The position numbers and the translations under genes were made by a program. The notes under the pieces are model-generated. The model searched no databases and was not told the DNA's origin. It saw only the letters and a program-made list of their open reading frames with translations. Positions 55,401 through 64,000 of a stretch of DNA of 64,000 bases are shown piece after piece (the first letter of the stretch is position 1; every line of letters starts with the position of its first letter). The stretch comes from Mytilus trossulus (Eukaryota > Mollusca > Bivalvia > Mytilida > Mytilidae), in NCBI RefSeq assembly GCF_036588685.1, contig NC_086382.1:4935001-4999000 (forward strand), given 5' to 3'.

Positions 55401-55862
55401 TTTTCTTACTTATGGTCATTCCAAAATACACCATCTAACATTAAATCGACAATTAAACAAAGACTAGAAGATCAGTCTACACAGTTATGGACAGGAAAGG
55501 TAAACAATTCGCCGAAAGCCCTGAATTATCGCCTATACAAGACATTACACAATTTCGAACACTACCTTAATGTACTTGACGATAAAGATGTGATAACAAT
55601 GTCGCGGTTTAGGACCATGAACCATAAACTGCCGATTGAAAATGGCAGATGGCAAAACATTCCCCGTGAACAGAGAAAGTGTCCGTTATGCAGAGCTGCT
55701 ATAGGTGATGAATACCACTATGTAATGGAATGCAGCAGTCTCCTGACAAATAGAACACTACTAATTGACAATAAATACCTAACGAACTGTAATGTTATAA
55801 AATTGAATGCTATTATGAACCAAAAACAGAAATCTAAACAAGCTTTAAACAATGCAAACTAA
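52431..55862 (+). CDS. LINE ORF2: AP endonuclease and reverse transcriptase
   Basis: An open frame of 1,143 codons that begins immediately after the ORF1 TAG, with no in-frame ATG until 52,860. The N-terminus is an apurinic-type endonuclease: LNLTCINCCG, VETKLDD, GIIYIPP, GDFNARTG (52,908) and DVHSPIEI. The reverse transcriptase has PVYKNKGDKRNPKNYRPI, FVDFEKAFD (54,387-54,413), GVRQGENLSPFLFALYLNDL and the catalytic YADD (54,720-54,731). A C-terminal CPLC...H...C knuckle lies at 55,680-55,733. Catalytic residues look intact. It ends with KQALNNAN because the 887-bp duplication shifts the frame. The undisturbed end (LCKFIRIIYDKLDSL) is seen in the second copy at 56,782, so only about 21 residues are lost. 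Confidence 0.85.
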   Translation, partial: DGSRESSKNQNDQLNYLNLTCINCCGIKSKLKYPEFTELLYKTDIAGIVETKLDDIDDIQLQGYELIYKNRNKIGKRRSGGLAVAYKNHLKDNIEYIKTESKFVLWCKISKVINRSDDILLGIIYIPPEYTSYSSIDAINEIEMELFELSHRFSKCLLVGDFNARTGSEDDFIFVPDSESHVVDIENIQINAVCNLDQYDFSRKRNSRDKIKNRFGNQLLEFCKGNNFFIMNGRTLGDIDGKFTCRNSSVVDYCLSSAELIQNFTDFKVLDFSSLYSDVHSPIEISLKQTDQEVSTKYSDDTRTNEQKINNWTNEKSHKFLECLNLTEIENINSEIDGTTVVTQETVDTIIGKIGKVLINSARNTFGFKISAGKKSEHRKNKPWFDHDCKTARSEFRKMKRNKNKSPFHRALVLDAKKRYKNTMNKAHKKYRSDFRKKMDDLKQKDGKEFWQLLNGNKSTAQPKIDFDKLVSYFKELNSDLRDDTENQQIESNISHEEINDELNSRITKHEILKALKNLKNNKACAEDKLINEYLKTSAHVLIDIYVKIFNLVFDSGKIPKQWVQGMIKPVYKNKGDKRNPKNYRPITIVSCFGKVFTAVLNERLKKFSEQTSLLKENQNGFREKYSTIDCAFLLNSLIEVLQHSKKKLFCAFVDFEKAFDTVNRNFLWFKMLNSNIKGKMFNTIFSMYQNIKSSLSYNGQICEPFACEIGVRQGENLSPFLFALYLNDLEDYLISENVLGMKTISKDIEEKLGTLMKLFIILYADDTVIMAESPEQLQHALNKFKKYCETWKMRVNVAKTKILIFSKGRTTNPPLFRFNNHHIETVKHFNYLGIIFSKKGSFKQCKLNLKDKAISAMYEVLRKGRIHNLSIKCHVDLFDILVKPILLYGCEIWGYENIDILERVQTKFFKLLLHLKPSTQNEFIYGELGRYPLEIDINIRIISYWTKLITGKESKLAAVMFRYLLKLSQETTFRSRSLDKMKSILDNCGFSYLWSFQNTPSNIKSTIKQRLEDQSTQLWTGKVNNSPKALNYRLYKTLHNFEHYLNVLDDKDVITMSRFRTMNHKLPIENGRWQNIPREQRKCPLCRAAIGDEYHYVMECSSLLTNRTLLIDNKYLTNCNVIKLNAIMNQKQKSKQALNNAN

Positions 55863-56727
55863 ATTTAAAGGACAAAGCAATAAGTGCAATGTACGAAGTT
55901 TTAAGGAAGGGAAGAATTCACAATTTATCAATTAAATGCCACGTAGATTTATTTGACATACTGGTAAAACCTATTCTGCTATATGGATGCGAAATATGGG
56001 GTTACGAAAACATTGATATACTAGAAAGAGTTCAAACTAAATTTTTTAAGCTACTTTTACATCTTAAGCCATCTACTCAAAACGAATTCATTTACGGAGA
56101 ATTGGGTCGGTATCCCCTAGAAATAGATATAAACATTAGAATTATATCTTATTGGACAAAGTTAATTACCGGTAAAGAAAGTAAGCTCGCTGCTGTCATG
56201 TTTAGATACCTTTTGAAGTTATCACAAGAAACAACATTTCGATCGCGATCATTAGACAAGATGAAAAGTATTCTAGATAATTGTGGATTTTCTTACTTAT
56301 GGTCATTCCAAAATACACCATCTAACATTAAATCGACAATTAAACAAAGACTAGAAGATCAGTTTACACAGTTATGGACAGGAAAGGTAAACAATTCGCC
56401 GAAAGCCCTGAATTATCGCCTATACAAGACATTACACAATTTCGAACACTACCTTAATGTACTTGACGATAAAGATGTGATAACAATGTCGCGGTTTAGG
56501 ACCATGAACCATAAACTGCCGATTGAAAATGGCAGATGGCAAAACATTCCCCGTGAACAGAGAAAGTGTCCGTTATGCAGAGCTGCTATAGGTGATGAAT
56601 ACCACTATGTAATGGAATGCAGCAGTCTCCTGACAAATAGAACACTACTAATTGACAATAAATACCTAACGAACTGTAATGTTATAAAATTGAATGCTAT
56701 TATGAACCAAAAACAGAAATCTAAACT
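54954..56727 (+). repeat. 887-bp tandem duplication inside ORF2
   Basis: 54,954-55,840 is repeated at once as 55,841-56,727, both starting AGCTTTAAACAATGCAAACT. I see only two differences: CAATTTG against CAATTTA near the start, and CAGTCTACA against CAGTTTACA near the middle. 887 is not a multiple of three, so the join shifts the frame. No clear microhomology flanks the join. Confidence 0.9.
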
Positions 56728-56782
56728 CCAAAAATTGTGCAAATTTATCAGAATTATATATGACAAACTGGATTCTCTCTGA
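55889..56782 (+). pseudogene. Duplicated ORF2 C-terminal fragment
   Basis: 297 codons of ORF2 C-terminal domain, open to TGA at 56,780-56,782. It repeats the region after the YADD motif, including the CPLC knuckle, and keeps the original C-terminus. Without the reverse transcriptase core and without its own promoter it is not a gene in its own right. Confidence 0.8.
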
Positions 56783-56830
56783 TGTTAACCTGTCGACTAC
56801 ACTGATCATACCGTTGTAAAAAAAAAAAAA

Positions 56831-57424
56831 TCTCATAATATTATTTAATGCTTCCTCAACAAATGTACTTGTATGTAATGTAATGTAAACTAATGTGTTT
56901 TTCTGTATACCTTTGTCCAACTTAGGTGATACCAGAATAAAATGATATATATATATACTAGTAAAAAGATTTGATATTTTTCCCCATTTTTGTTGAGCCT
57001 GCGACTTACAGCTATAGTAGACGAGATACTGGGTTCTGCGAAACCCTTACAATTCAAAATCTGAATACATTGGTAACATATCTCCAGCTAGGGGTTGAAT
57101 TGAAGGTCACATGAATACGTATTCAATGAGGTCCAATTATTCACTTGCAAATGAAAAAATCATCAACCATGTTTCTCTGCTTATTTTAGTAAAATAGAAC
57201 CAGATTGACTGCTAAAAGTGAATTATAATTTCACTATATAATTTTCATTAATGATTTAACAAACAAAAAAAATCATATTTAATTTATTTTATATCTCGTA
57301 GCTAATGCTCTTATAAACAAAAAAGGTACATTTTAGGCTGACCATTTTTTAAGAGTACTCACTGATCTTCTATAGCTAAAATAACCATAACTTTTGATCA
57401 GCTTATAATATTACAATATTGTTT
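56831..57424. other. Right interior of the inverted-repeat element
   Basis: AT-rich, with a hairpin motif start (TTGTTGAGCCTGCGACTTAC, about 56,991-57,010) and no frame of note. Confidence 0.4.
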
Positions 57425-57598
57425 TAACAGTCAGTAAATAGGTGTAAAAATTCATTTTAAAATTAGTAATTACTGGTAATAACTGGGCCGTTTCAGGAAT
57501 TACTTGTATTTACTAAGTACATCGGGGATTACATGTAATTCCTAAATTCTAGTAATTACATGTAATTCCTAATTTCACCTATTTACTGTAACATATAT
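57425..57598 (-). repeat. Right inverted repeat of a ~7-kb element
   Basis: Partner of 50,537-50,715. It contains several copies of a short palindromic phrase, TAATTACATGTAATTCCT. It ends TATTTACTGTAACATATATA. Confidence 0.7.
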
Positions 57599-58026
57599 AT
57601 ACTGACACAATTTTAAAGTTAAAAAACATATGATTAGTTTTAAAATCAACAAATATGAGTCATGAAAATTCAATAAAACATGTATCAAATCTTCGTTAAA
57701 CACTGAATAGCTATTCGCCGTATATTAATTTTTTAAAATATCAAATCAATTTAGGAATTCTTAATTCATAATACAGTGCCGGCATTTATAATTTATATAT
57801 ATAAATCAATACAGGTCACATGCAGCATCGACAAAAAAAGATAAACACATGCAATCTAACATATGTTCATACTGATTATTAATAATAAAAAAAAAAAACA
57901 ATGATAAAGGACAACTATAGAACGTATTTGTACCTGGGAAGAGGGGACCAGTACAAAGAGGGATAACTCCAACTATTCGCCGTCAATTAAATATTTTTTT
58001 CATCATAATTTATATAATACTTCCTT
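57599..58026. other. Unassigned AT-rich spacer
   Basis: No frame or repeat that I can support between the inverted-repeat element and the CAGG transposon. Confidence 0.35.
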
Positions 58027-59018
58027 CAGGAGCGGATTAAGGCGGGGGCGTGGCGGGCGTGCGCCCCCCCCCCCTAAAATTTGCAAAGCATGGGTTGACT
58101 TCAACATATTAAAAAGTATCAGAAGAGACCATTCAATCTTTTTTAACATTCAAATTATATAAAACAGTCAGTTTAACAGAATCAACATGATTACTAATCA
58201 ACTGACCTACGCTTTATTAAAGTTCAATAAATAATTTCAAAGGAAGGTGTCAAACGCGGAGCTGCGTTTGATGACAAATCGATAATTGGTTTCTAGCAGT
58301 TAAAGTAAAAAAAAATGTTACATTGAATTTTCGGTTTTTATAATCAATTTTATTGATAATCGAAATTCCAAAACATCCCTTACTCACTTCAATTTCCCAA
58401 TTTCATTATGACACGGTCAAGAAAACAGTTGGCAGGTGAAATTCTTTTATTGAAAGATATATATAGAAATACTGTTTCAAGCGAAAGGTTAGTTTTATTA
58501 ATTTGTATCTCTGTGTCTATATGTATTTCTCACTTGCAACCTAAATATTCAGCCGAATGCTGTACCGTATTATTGTATGCTTGGGATCCCAATAAAATAA
58601 ATATAACTGCGTAAATGCATCTCATTCTGATTTTAGTTGTTGGTGGCGAACACAGTAAAGTCTGTCACGACCTCCGAAAATCAAAAAAGTATTTTAAAAA
58701 GCATATAGTATGAAAGGACAATTAAAAATCGCTGGTAGAAGGAGAACATTTTTAGTTTGAAAAAATATATTGGTCAGGTGAGCAATTGTGATACTGTCTC
58801 ACTTTGCGTCCGTCTGTCCGCCCGTCTATCTGTAGATTGTTGCCAGGTGTGGATTAAGGCGGTTTCAGCTTGAAACTTTAATTCCTCGCTAATTTTAACA
58901 CACAATAGTTCGAGATATCTACATTTCACCCCTTTAGAAGAATATTTCAATAATTTTAGCTAAAAAAAACTCCAAAAATTTGCGCCCCCCCGAACTGAAA
59001 ATCCTGGATCCGCCCCTG
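58027..59018. mobile_element. Non-autonomous CAGG...CCTG DNA transposon
   Basis: 992 bp with inverted ends: CAGGAGCGGATTAAGG on the left and, reversed, CAGGGGCGGATCCAGGATTT on the right, each followed inward by a G/C run (GCGCCCCCCC, with AAATTTGC next to it). The flanks carry a 5-bp direct repeat TCCTT (58,022-58,026 and 59,019-59,023), fitting a target duplication. No transposase: the largest frame is 68 codons (58,408-58,614). A third terminus-like sequence, CAGGTGTGGATTAAGGCGG, lies inside at about 58,847, so a smaller nested unit is possible. The superfamily is uncertain; the ends look hAT-like but hAT elements make 8-bp duplications. Confidence 0.65.
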
Positions 59019-59571
59019 TCCTTGATTTTACATTAGAGTTGGAGACATTTATTATTTAAAACTGAATTACTTGTTTTATCTGTCGCCAAGCAAAGTCAAC
59101 CAAAACATTTTACAGATGACCTGTCCATCGTCTGACCTTTTCCAGGTTTGCTTGGTGCAGATAATCATGAAGTTGGGTTTCATTTTCGTTTTTTTCACCA
59201 ATGTGCACAGACAATTTTGAAAGAAGCACAAAAAGGTCAAGTCAGCAAAGTAGTAACCACACTCAAAACTTTGCTGAAACCTTCTGAAATAACCAAATTC
59301 AACCATTTATAGTTGAAATCGTTTTGTGGTGAAAACCTCGTGTCTGTTTTTTTTTAAATATTTTATGAATAAAACATGTCTTGATGGTCTGGGAACATGT
59401 AGTCGTGAGATATGTTTGACATATTCGATATTAGATAGCCAATATGTATGCTGGTCATATAATTTGCCCTAAGATAAATTTTCACTAATATGACATGTTC
59501 TTAGATATCATAACATATAAAGGATCAAGGTCTTCTACCTTCTAAAATATAAAGCTATTAGGATATTAGTT

Positions 59572-59655
59572 AATGACGCCACCTCTGCTGCCGGCTAGCT
59601 ATCCCTATGTCCGAGCTTTCTGCGACAAAAGCTACAGGCTCAACAAAAAGCAGGC
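59572..59655 (-). repeat. GTCGAGCCTGC hairpin family, reversed copy with flank
   Basis: On the minus strand it reads TTTTTGTTGAGCCTGTAGCT, TTTGTCGCAGAAAGCTCG, then GACATAGGGATAGCTAGCC. The outer arms GAGC/GCTC and the inner arms both pair. This is the most complete flank of the family in the window. Confidence 0.6.
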
Positions 59656-61046
59656 CCTAGATTTTATCCACAAAATATTTCAAGTGAAGCATTACTGGAA
59701 AAGTTATATTTCAAAATAATAATTCCTGGAGTATTATATAGTGCATTTATAATGTTTTTGAAATGGCAAATTAATGAAAAAAATTGTCTGGTTTCTTGCC
59801 AAGTGTTAAAAGCAATTTAACACTGCATATACAATATTAGTCCTGGAAATGGTACAATACCAATGCACCTTTAGGAAGAACATTATTTTTACCTATCTGG
59901 AAGACAAGTATATAAATGTTGCACTTCCCAAAATTCTGCATTATAAGTTAAGTACTAGTATCTAATTCTATTCATGACATGTTGGTGACTAACTAGTCCT
60001 TTACCTTATATCTGATCCCTTCCATTACTAAAATATATTTTAGTGTTATAATTATACATATGCAAAACAACTCGTGTTTTGAATATGTACTTTTATCCAG
60101 TATGTTTCGTTTTGACCCAATTTGGAATTGTAACATCTTAGTCCATTCAAATTCAACTCAAGCCTGTGCTAGGGGCCATCTTAAACTTGAGGTGAAATTT
60201 TTTTCTCAGTGTTGAAGACTTTACTTTGAGTTTGAAAAAAGAAATGCAACTTTACTTCGGTCTTTGTGGTTTTGTGCATGTCTTTTTTGTGTCAGGGCTG
60301 GATACCAACTATACTTTGTTTTTCTTGTGCAAAATCATTTCAAAATTCTGGATACCAGTATCAGAGATATGAATACTCATTTCAGTCATGCATTTACAAA
60401 ATTAGGTCATAACTAATTTCTTATTAAAACTGTGGCCATTAAATGCTGTTTGCATGTGGGGATTATATATGTCAAAAATATTTTCCAGGAAAATTGATTG
60501 TTTTACTGAAAAGTTTATTACTATTTTCGTGATACAAGCATGTTTTATAATGTATTCTGTACTTAAAGGATATTCTTATAAATCCTATAACATTTTCAAA
60601 CCTATGCAACTTCTGTTTTCCAGAACTTATCTGTGTTTGGTAATTAGCATTATTTAGAAGTTTTATAGCAATTGGTTTAGGTAAAAAACTAAAAGTCAGA
60701 ATAATTGAAACTAAATTTTGGATATGCATATGGATGGACAAGGTAAAACTTTATGCCCCCGACGAGGCATACAAAGATGAGAAAACTTGGTTCACTAACT
60801 GCTTACACTTCTAGAGAACTGGTCTTTTTTCCATTTTTGGTGGCATATATGACGTTCATCCTTTTTCTGTGTGATGTGTGTGGTGTTTTTCAGACAATTG
60901 ATTGCTTGTACAACTTTACCTGGCCATGGTGTTGTTTGTCTGTCTTTCTTTGTCTGATAAATGGTTTTGTATTGCTTTTTTCTTTTCTTTCACTCTTTAA
61001 ACAGATACACTATTGTGTTTCCAATTTTAGAAATATAGAACACCAA

Positions 61047-61200
61047 TCATAACATTAATTTTGGTAAAATCATGATAAAAAAAAACAAAAAACAATTTGA
61101 CACTGTCAGAACGGGATACACCAACAAACAATAATTTTGGTGAAATCATGATAAACTTTAAAAAATCAATTTGACACTGTAAGAACGGGATACACGAACA
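61047..61200 (+). repeat. Two-unit tandem repeat, ~78-bp period
   Basis: ATTTTGGTAAAATCATGATA and TTTGACACTGTCAGAACGGG are each repeated about 78 bp later with few changes. Confidence 0.75.
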
Positions 61201-62246
61201 ATCAAGTTAAAAATGGCTTAGGATGGCAATGAATTAATTATTGTCAAACATGGTGACTCCTTGTGATAAACATGTGAAATCACTCTGATTTTCAACCTGG
61301 TCATAAAATACCTATGAAATATATTAACCTTTACAAAAAGATAATTTAGAGTGAATCTTCCACGATCACTTGAAATATCAAGTGATTACTAATAAACTTG
61401 TGTGTACTGCATCCCTGTCATATAGTATCCTGGATAACAGTAAAATAACCCTACCAGGGGACAATCACTCCATGTGCAAAGGGAGAGAACTTAAAATATC
61501 TCATAAAAAAAACCACTGTAATATATTCAATTTTATTGTTTTATGCTCATTTTTTGTATTTTCTTTTACAAGTTGCAAAATACATCACAATATTTCTCTG
61601 GTTTTGAAAAAGTAAATGTACAGGCAAATGTTCAATGTGAACATACAACTGTATGAACTGAGTCTAAATGAAAGGCTGGGATTGCTAAATATAATGCCAT
61701 TGTAATACATGTATTTTGGTGCAAACATTTAGCAAAAAGAAATTTGCTTACGCCAAAAAATACAACAGAACTATTTTTTAATATAAATCAAAACATCCAT
61801 TTCTGAAATGGTCAAAATAAAGCAAACTAAAAAATAATTTAATCCTGCCATTATAAACAGACTGTTATCAATTTCACAATTTTCACTGTAAAATATTCTG
61901 TGGTGAATTACAGAACAATAATGAGTCTAACTCTACATGAATGCAAGTAGCAAAGTGTCTGTATAGAAATTATATTAAATATAAAAGAGCAATGGATTAA
62001 AAATTTATGTAATCATTTCAAGATTACAATTGCAAATTGCCATAAAATCATTTCTAATGTTTAAGTCGATAGAAAATGTCTTCTTCATCTTCTATTGAAC
62101 ATTGTTTGACTACTTGAAAATGAAATCCCTGACATAATATGCTCTGAAAATGAATAGCATGTCTTTTTTTACATTTAAGAAAACAAAAATTAAAGCCAAG
62201 TGAAAATATGCAAACAAACAGTCCAAGGAGAACAGTACATTAAAAA

Positions 62247-62593
62247 CTATGCTTGTCCACTGCTGTCAGGGACAGAAACATCATTTGATTGGCTCAGATT
62301 TCCTGTGGCACCATCTGATTGGTTACTGTTATCTTGGTTTGTATTGGATGGATCTTCACCAGGTGATGTATCACATGTTTCTCCTTGCTGTGTTGTAGAG
62401 TCTGCAGAACATGCCTGTGTTTTATCATCACAGTTTGAAGGAGATGTGTTCTCTTCTGAACACACTGTTCCTTCATCTAGAAGGGGTGTGTCACCATCAG
62501 CAGCACCATCTGCTGGTGTTTTTGTTGATGTTGATTCACTAACCTCCCCTGTGGCAGCCTTCCCAGAAGCTTCTGTTTCTAATTTTGTCATAT
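62247..62593 (-). CDS. Last coding exon, probable taxilin-family protein
   Basis: Encodes an acidic, Ser/Thr/Gly-rich low-complexity tail of about 115 residues (KLETEASGKA, STSTKTPADGAADGD, DTSPGEDPSNTNQDNSNQSD) ending SSGQA and TAG at 62,249-62,247. The exon begins after GTTTTACAG (62,594) with AT, which completes a codon with the last G of the upstream exon (G+AT, Asp), so phases agree. A second acceptor, CATTCAG (62,609), lies 15 nt upstream, also in phase, and would add five residues. Taxilins often end in such divergent tails. This tail alone identifies nothing; the name rests on the upstream exon. Confidence 0.7.
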
Positions 62594-63421
62594 CTGTAAA
62601 ACATGTTTCTGAATGTAAAAGTGAGTGTATAAAAAATAGAGCAGTTTCAAAGGTTTTTAAGATAATAAAGTGAGATATCATCTGGAAAACAAAAGATGGA
62701 TTTTCACTGCCTTCTGAGAAAAATAATAATGCAGTGCAAACCATCTTATTGTTTTACAATTGGTAATAAAACTGTGTTGACAAATTTGTTTTAACAACAG
62801 TTTTGAGTAGATGACATTATCTAAAAATTGTATTCCTTTTTAAATTTAAATTTCACATAATTTTCTTATAGATCTTTTTGTGTTTACCTGATCAGTTATT
62901 CAATCAATAACCAAACATATTCCTGCATCTTACATTTTTATTTGTATTTTCAATATAGTACAGAAGATATAAAATTAGTGATATAAGGGAGATAATTCAA
63001 TTTTCCAATACATGTTCCACTAGGAAATGAATTCTGCTTGATTTAGGAGATGGTTGGTGTAAATCATTCAGAAATATTCTAATATGGGACACATGTTAAT
63101 GTGATAAATATAAATCTTACTACAATAAATAAAACAAGCATTCTGTGAGTACTGCATGGCAATACATAGTCCCCTACCAGTTAACATTTCATTGTATTGG
63201 AATACAATTCTAACTTGATCTATAACTTAATTTGCTGGACTGACTGATGTACAGACAGACAGAAGGAGTGCAAAACCTAAAGTCCCCTTAGACTTTGTTG
63301 GTAGAGGATCAATAAGTCTGTTGAGCCAAAGCTTTAACATACTTTATCATCCAGAGATATTGGTCTGATACAGAGCCAAATATTGAAGTCAAATTAGCCA
63401 CATTTAAAAACAACAACATAC
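62594..63421 (-). other. Intron of the probable taxilin gene
   Basis: 828 bp from donor GTATGT (63,421 downward) to acceptor TTTTACAG (ending 62,594). AT-rich, nothing else recognised. Confidence 0.6.
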
Positions 63422-63542
63422 CCATTCCTGATGCCTCCAGTACTTTTCTACCTAGCCTTTCTGCCTGCATGGCTCTACAGAGAGATTCTAATTTGTTGAT
63501 CTTGGCCATCAACATTGGTTTCTCTTTATCATAGGCTTGTTT
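63422..63542 (-). CDS. Internal coiled-coil exon, probable taxilin-family protein
   Basis: A 121-nt exon bounded by acceptor TTTGTTTCAG and donor G|GTATGT. It encodes 40 residues, KQAYDKEKPMLMAKINKLES then LCRAMQAERLGRKVLEASGM, plus one base. LESLCRAMQAER closely follows the LEKLCRALQTER signature at the end of the taxilin coiled coil, and the preceding heptads fit. Taxilins bind syntaxins in vesicle traffic. The exon starts in phase 0 and leaves one base over, which matches the last exon. Earlier exons would be beyond 64,000. Identification from one short exon is tentative; another coiled-coil protein is possible. Confidence 0.6.
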
Positions 63543-63561
63543 CTGAAACAAACATACAAAT

Positions 63562-63618
63562 TAATATTATTTAACATACTATACCAATTTAATATTATTT
63601 AACATACTATACCAATTT
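63562..63618 (+). repeat. Two-unit 29-bp tandem repeat in an intron
   Basis: AATATTATTTAACATACTAT with ACCAATTT occurs twice in a row, just upstream (on the minus strand) of the exon at 63,542. Confidence 0.8.
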
Positions 63619-63895
63619 TTGAAATATCATTTAAAGAATATATATATGTCAAGTTCATCCAAAATACAAAGAAAAGGGTATCCTTAGGGCAATACATTAA
63701 CCAATAATTAAAGCATTAGACTGAAAGTATGTATTTAAAGGTTACCCGACTGACATTTCTATTTTATAAGCTGTACCTGCACAATTTTTTCTTCATTCAT
63801 TGGAAAATTAGTTTGTCTATTTAGGTACAAAATACCTGCATGTATAGACAATATACATCAGACTATCTAAATAGCATGTACATGTATGTACTATA

Positions 63896-64000
63896 GAATT
63901 GAATAGAATAGAATAGAATGTTTTTATTTCCCAAATTACAGGGCCCATAAAGGGCATAAAATCAGATACAATTGATTTACATAATTGGTAACAACAACAA
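63896..64000 (-). mobile_element. LINE 3' end with (ATTCT)n tail, cut by window edge
   Basis: Read on the minus strand, TTATGGGCCCTGTAATTTGG then GGAAATAAAAACATTCTATT and about four ATTCT repeats form the 3' end of a non-LTR element. The body continues outside the window. It sits in an intron of the probable taxilin gene, same orientation as the gene. Confidence 0.6.

Larger units (their letters stand above)
52012..56830 (+). mobile_element. 5'-truncated non-LTR retrotransposon (LINE)
   Basis: About 4.8 kb, from an ORF1 fragment joined directly to a tandem-repeat unit, through a long ORF2 with endonuclease and reverse transcriptase, to a short 3' tail with a 13-base A run (56,818-56,830). 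The ORF1 piece resembles L1-type ORF1 protein, which suggests an L1/Tx1-like element, but I cannot place the clade by eye. An 887-bp stretch at the end of ORF2 is duplicated in tandem. ORF2 is otherwise free of stops, so the insertion is young. No target-site duplication was found; whether the A run or the AATAAA plus AT run at about 56,935-56,957 is the true end is open. Confidence 0.85.
59019..62246. other. Stretch between the CAGG transposon and the taxilin exons
   Basis: Holds a reversed hairpin-motif fragment (about 59,572-59,655: GCCGGCTAGCTATCCCTATG, CGAGCTTTCTGCGACAAAAG), a two-unit ~78-bp tandem repeat (61,047-61,200), and probably the 3' UTR of the minus-strand gene in its right part. 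A TTTATT at 61,532 is the nearest AATAAA on the minus strand below the stop codon. A 99-codon frame at 60,753-61,052 is hydrophobic and unrecognised; I do not call it. Confidence 0.4.

Noticed and set aside
60753..61052. 99-codon hydrophobic frame
   Set aside because: No ATG context of note, no homology recognised, lies in the likely 3' flank of a minus-strand gene.
62200..62673. 157-codon plus-strand frame opposite the taxilin exon
   Set aside because: The minus-strand reading has matching splice phases with the upstream exon; the plus frame is its shadow and shows low-complexity artefacts.

Overview
The window is nuclear DNA of a marine bivalve, most probably a mussel (Mytilus or a close relative). 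This rests on the AT-rich, intron- and repeat-dominated layout, on several dispersed repeats I recognise from mussel genomes, on a TRIM-type RING/B-box gene pair of the kind that is expanded in bivalves, and on a headcase (HECA) orthologue. There is no sign of prokaryotic or organellar organisation. The species call is by recognition and was not checked by any search.

Layout. 1-31.8 kb has no convincing protein gene. It is a mosaic of decayed dispersed repeats (families A-F below), a tRNA-derived SINE (about 2.26-2.45 kb), a dead reverse-transcriptase fragment with its 3' tail (16.2-17.0 kb), a 114-bp fold-back (27.96 kb) and two old segmental duplications of non-coding DNA (6.5-8.9 kb against 9.4-12.5 kb; 22.0-23.4 kb against 24.0-25.6 kb). 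At 31,998-33,461 (+) lies an uninterrupted headcase gene preceded by two CCAAT boxes. 33.5-44.5 kb is again repeats: a nested family A copy, a mollusc-type degenerate tandem repeat of about 150 bp period, and a third segmental duplication (38.4-40.5 kb against 41.9-43.2 kb).

44.6-50.5 kb holds two tandem minus-strand TRIM-like genes. The first (44,600-46,447) is intact. The second (48,565-50,455) is broken by a 5-nt and a 2-nt insertion. An array of a ~185-bp tandem repeat lies between them, and the same repeat returns in inverted orientation at about 51.57-52.01 kb. 50.54-57.60 kb is bracketed by long imperfect inverted repeats. Inside is a 5'-truncated non-LTR retrotransposon (about 52.01-56.83 kb). 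Its L1-like ORF1 remnant and its endonuclease-reverse transcriptase ORF2 share one frame separated by a single TAG, and the end of ORF2 is duplicated in an 887-bp near-identical tandem repeat. At 58,027-59,018 is a CAGG...CCTG DNA transposon with a 5-bp target duplication.

62.2-63.5 kb carries the last two coding exons (minus strand) of a probable taxilin-family gene that continues beyond the window. The window ends in the tail of a minus-oriented LINE.

The genes do not form an operon or pathway; each is an independent animal gene. The most unusual structure is the 44.6-57.6 kb block, where a TRIM duplication, an inverted pair of satellite arrays, an inverted-repeat element and a young retrotransposon are stacked together.
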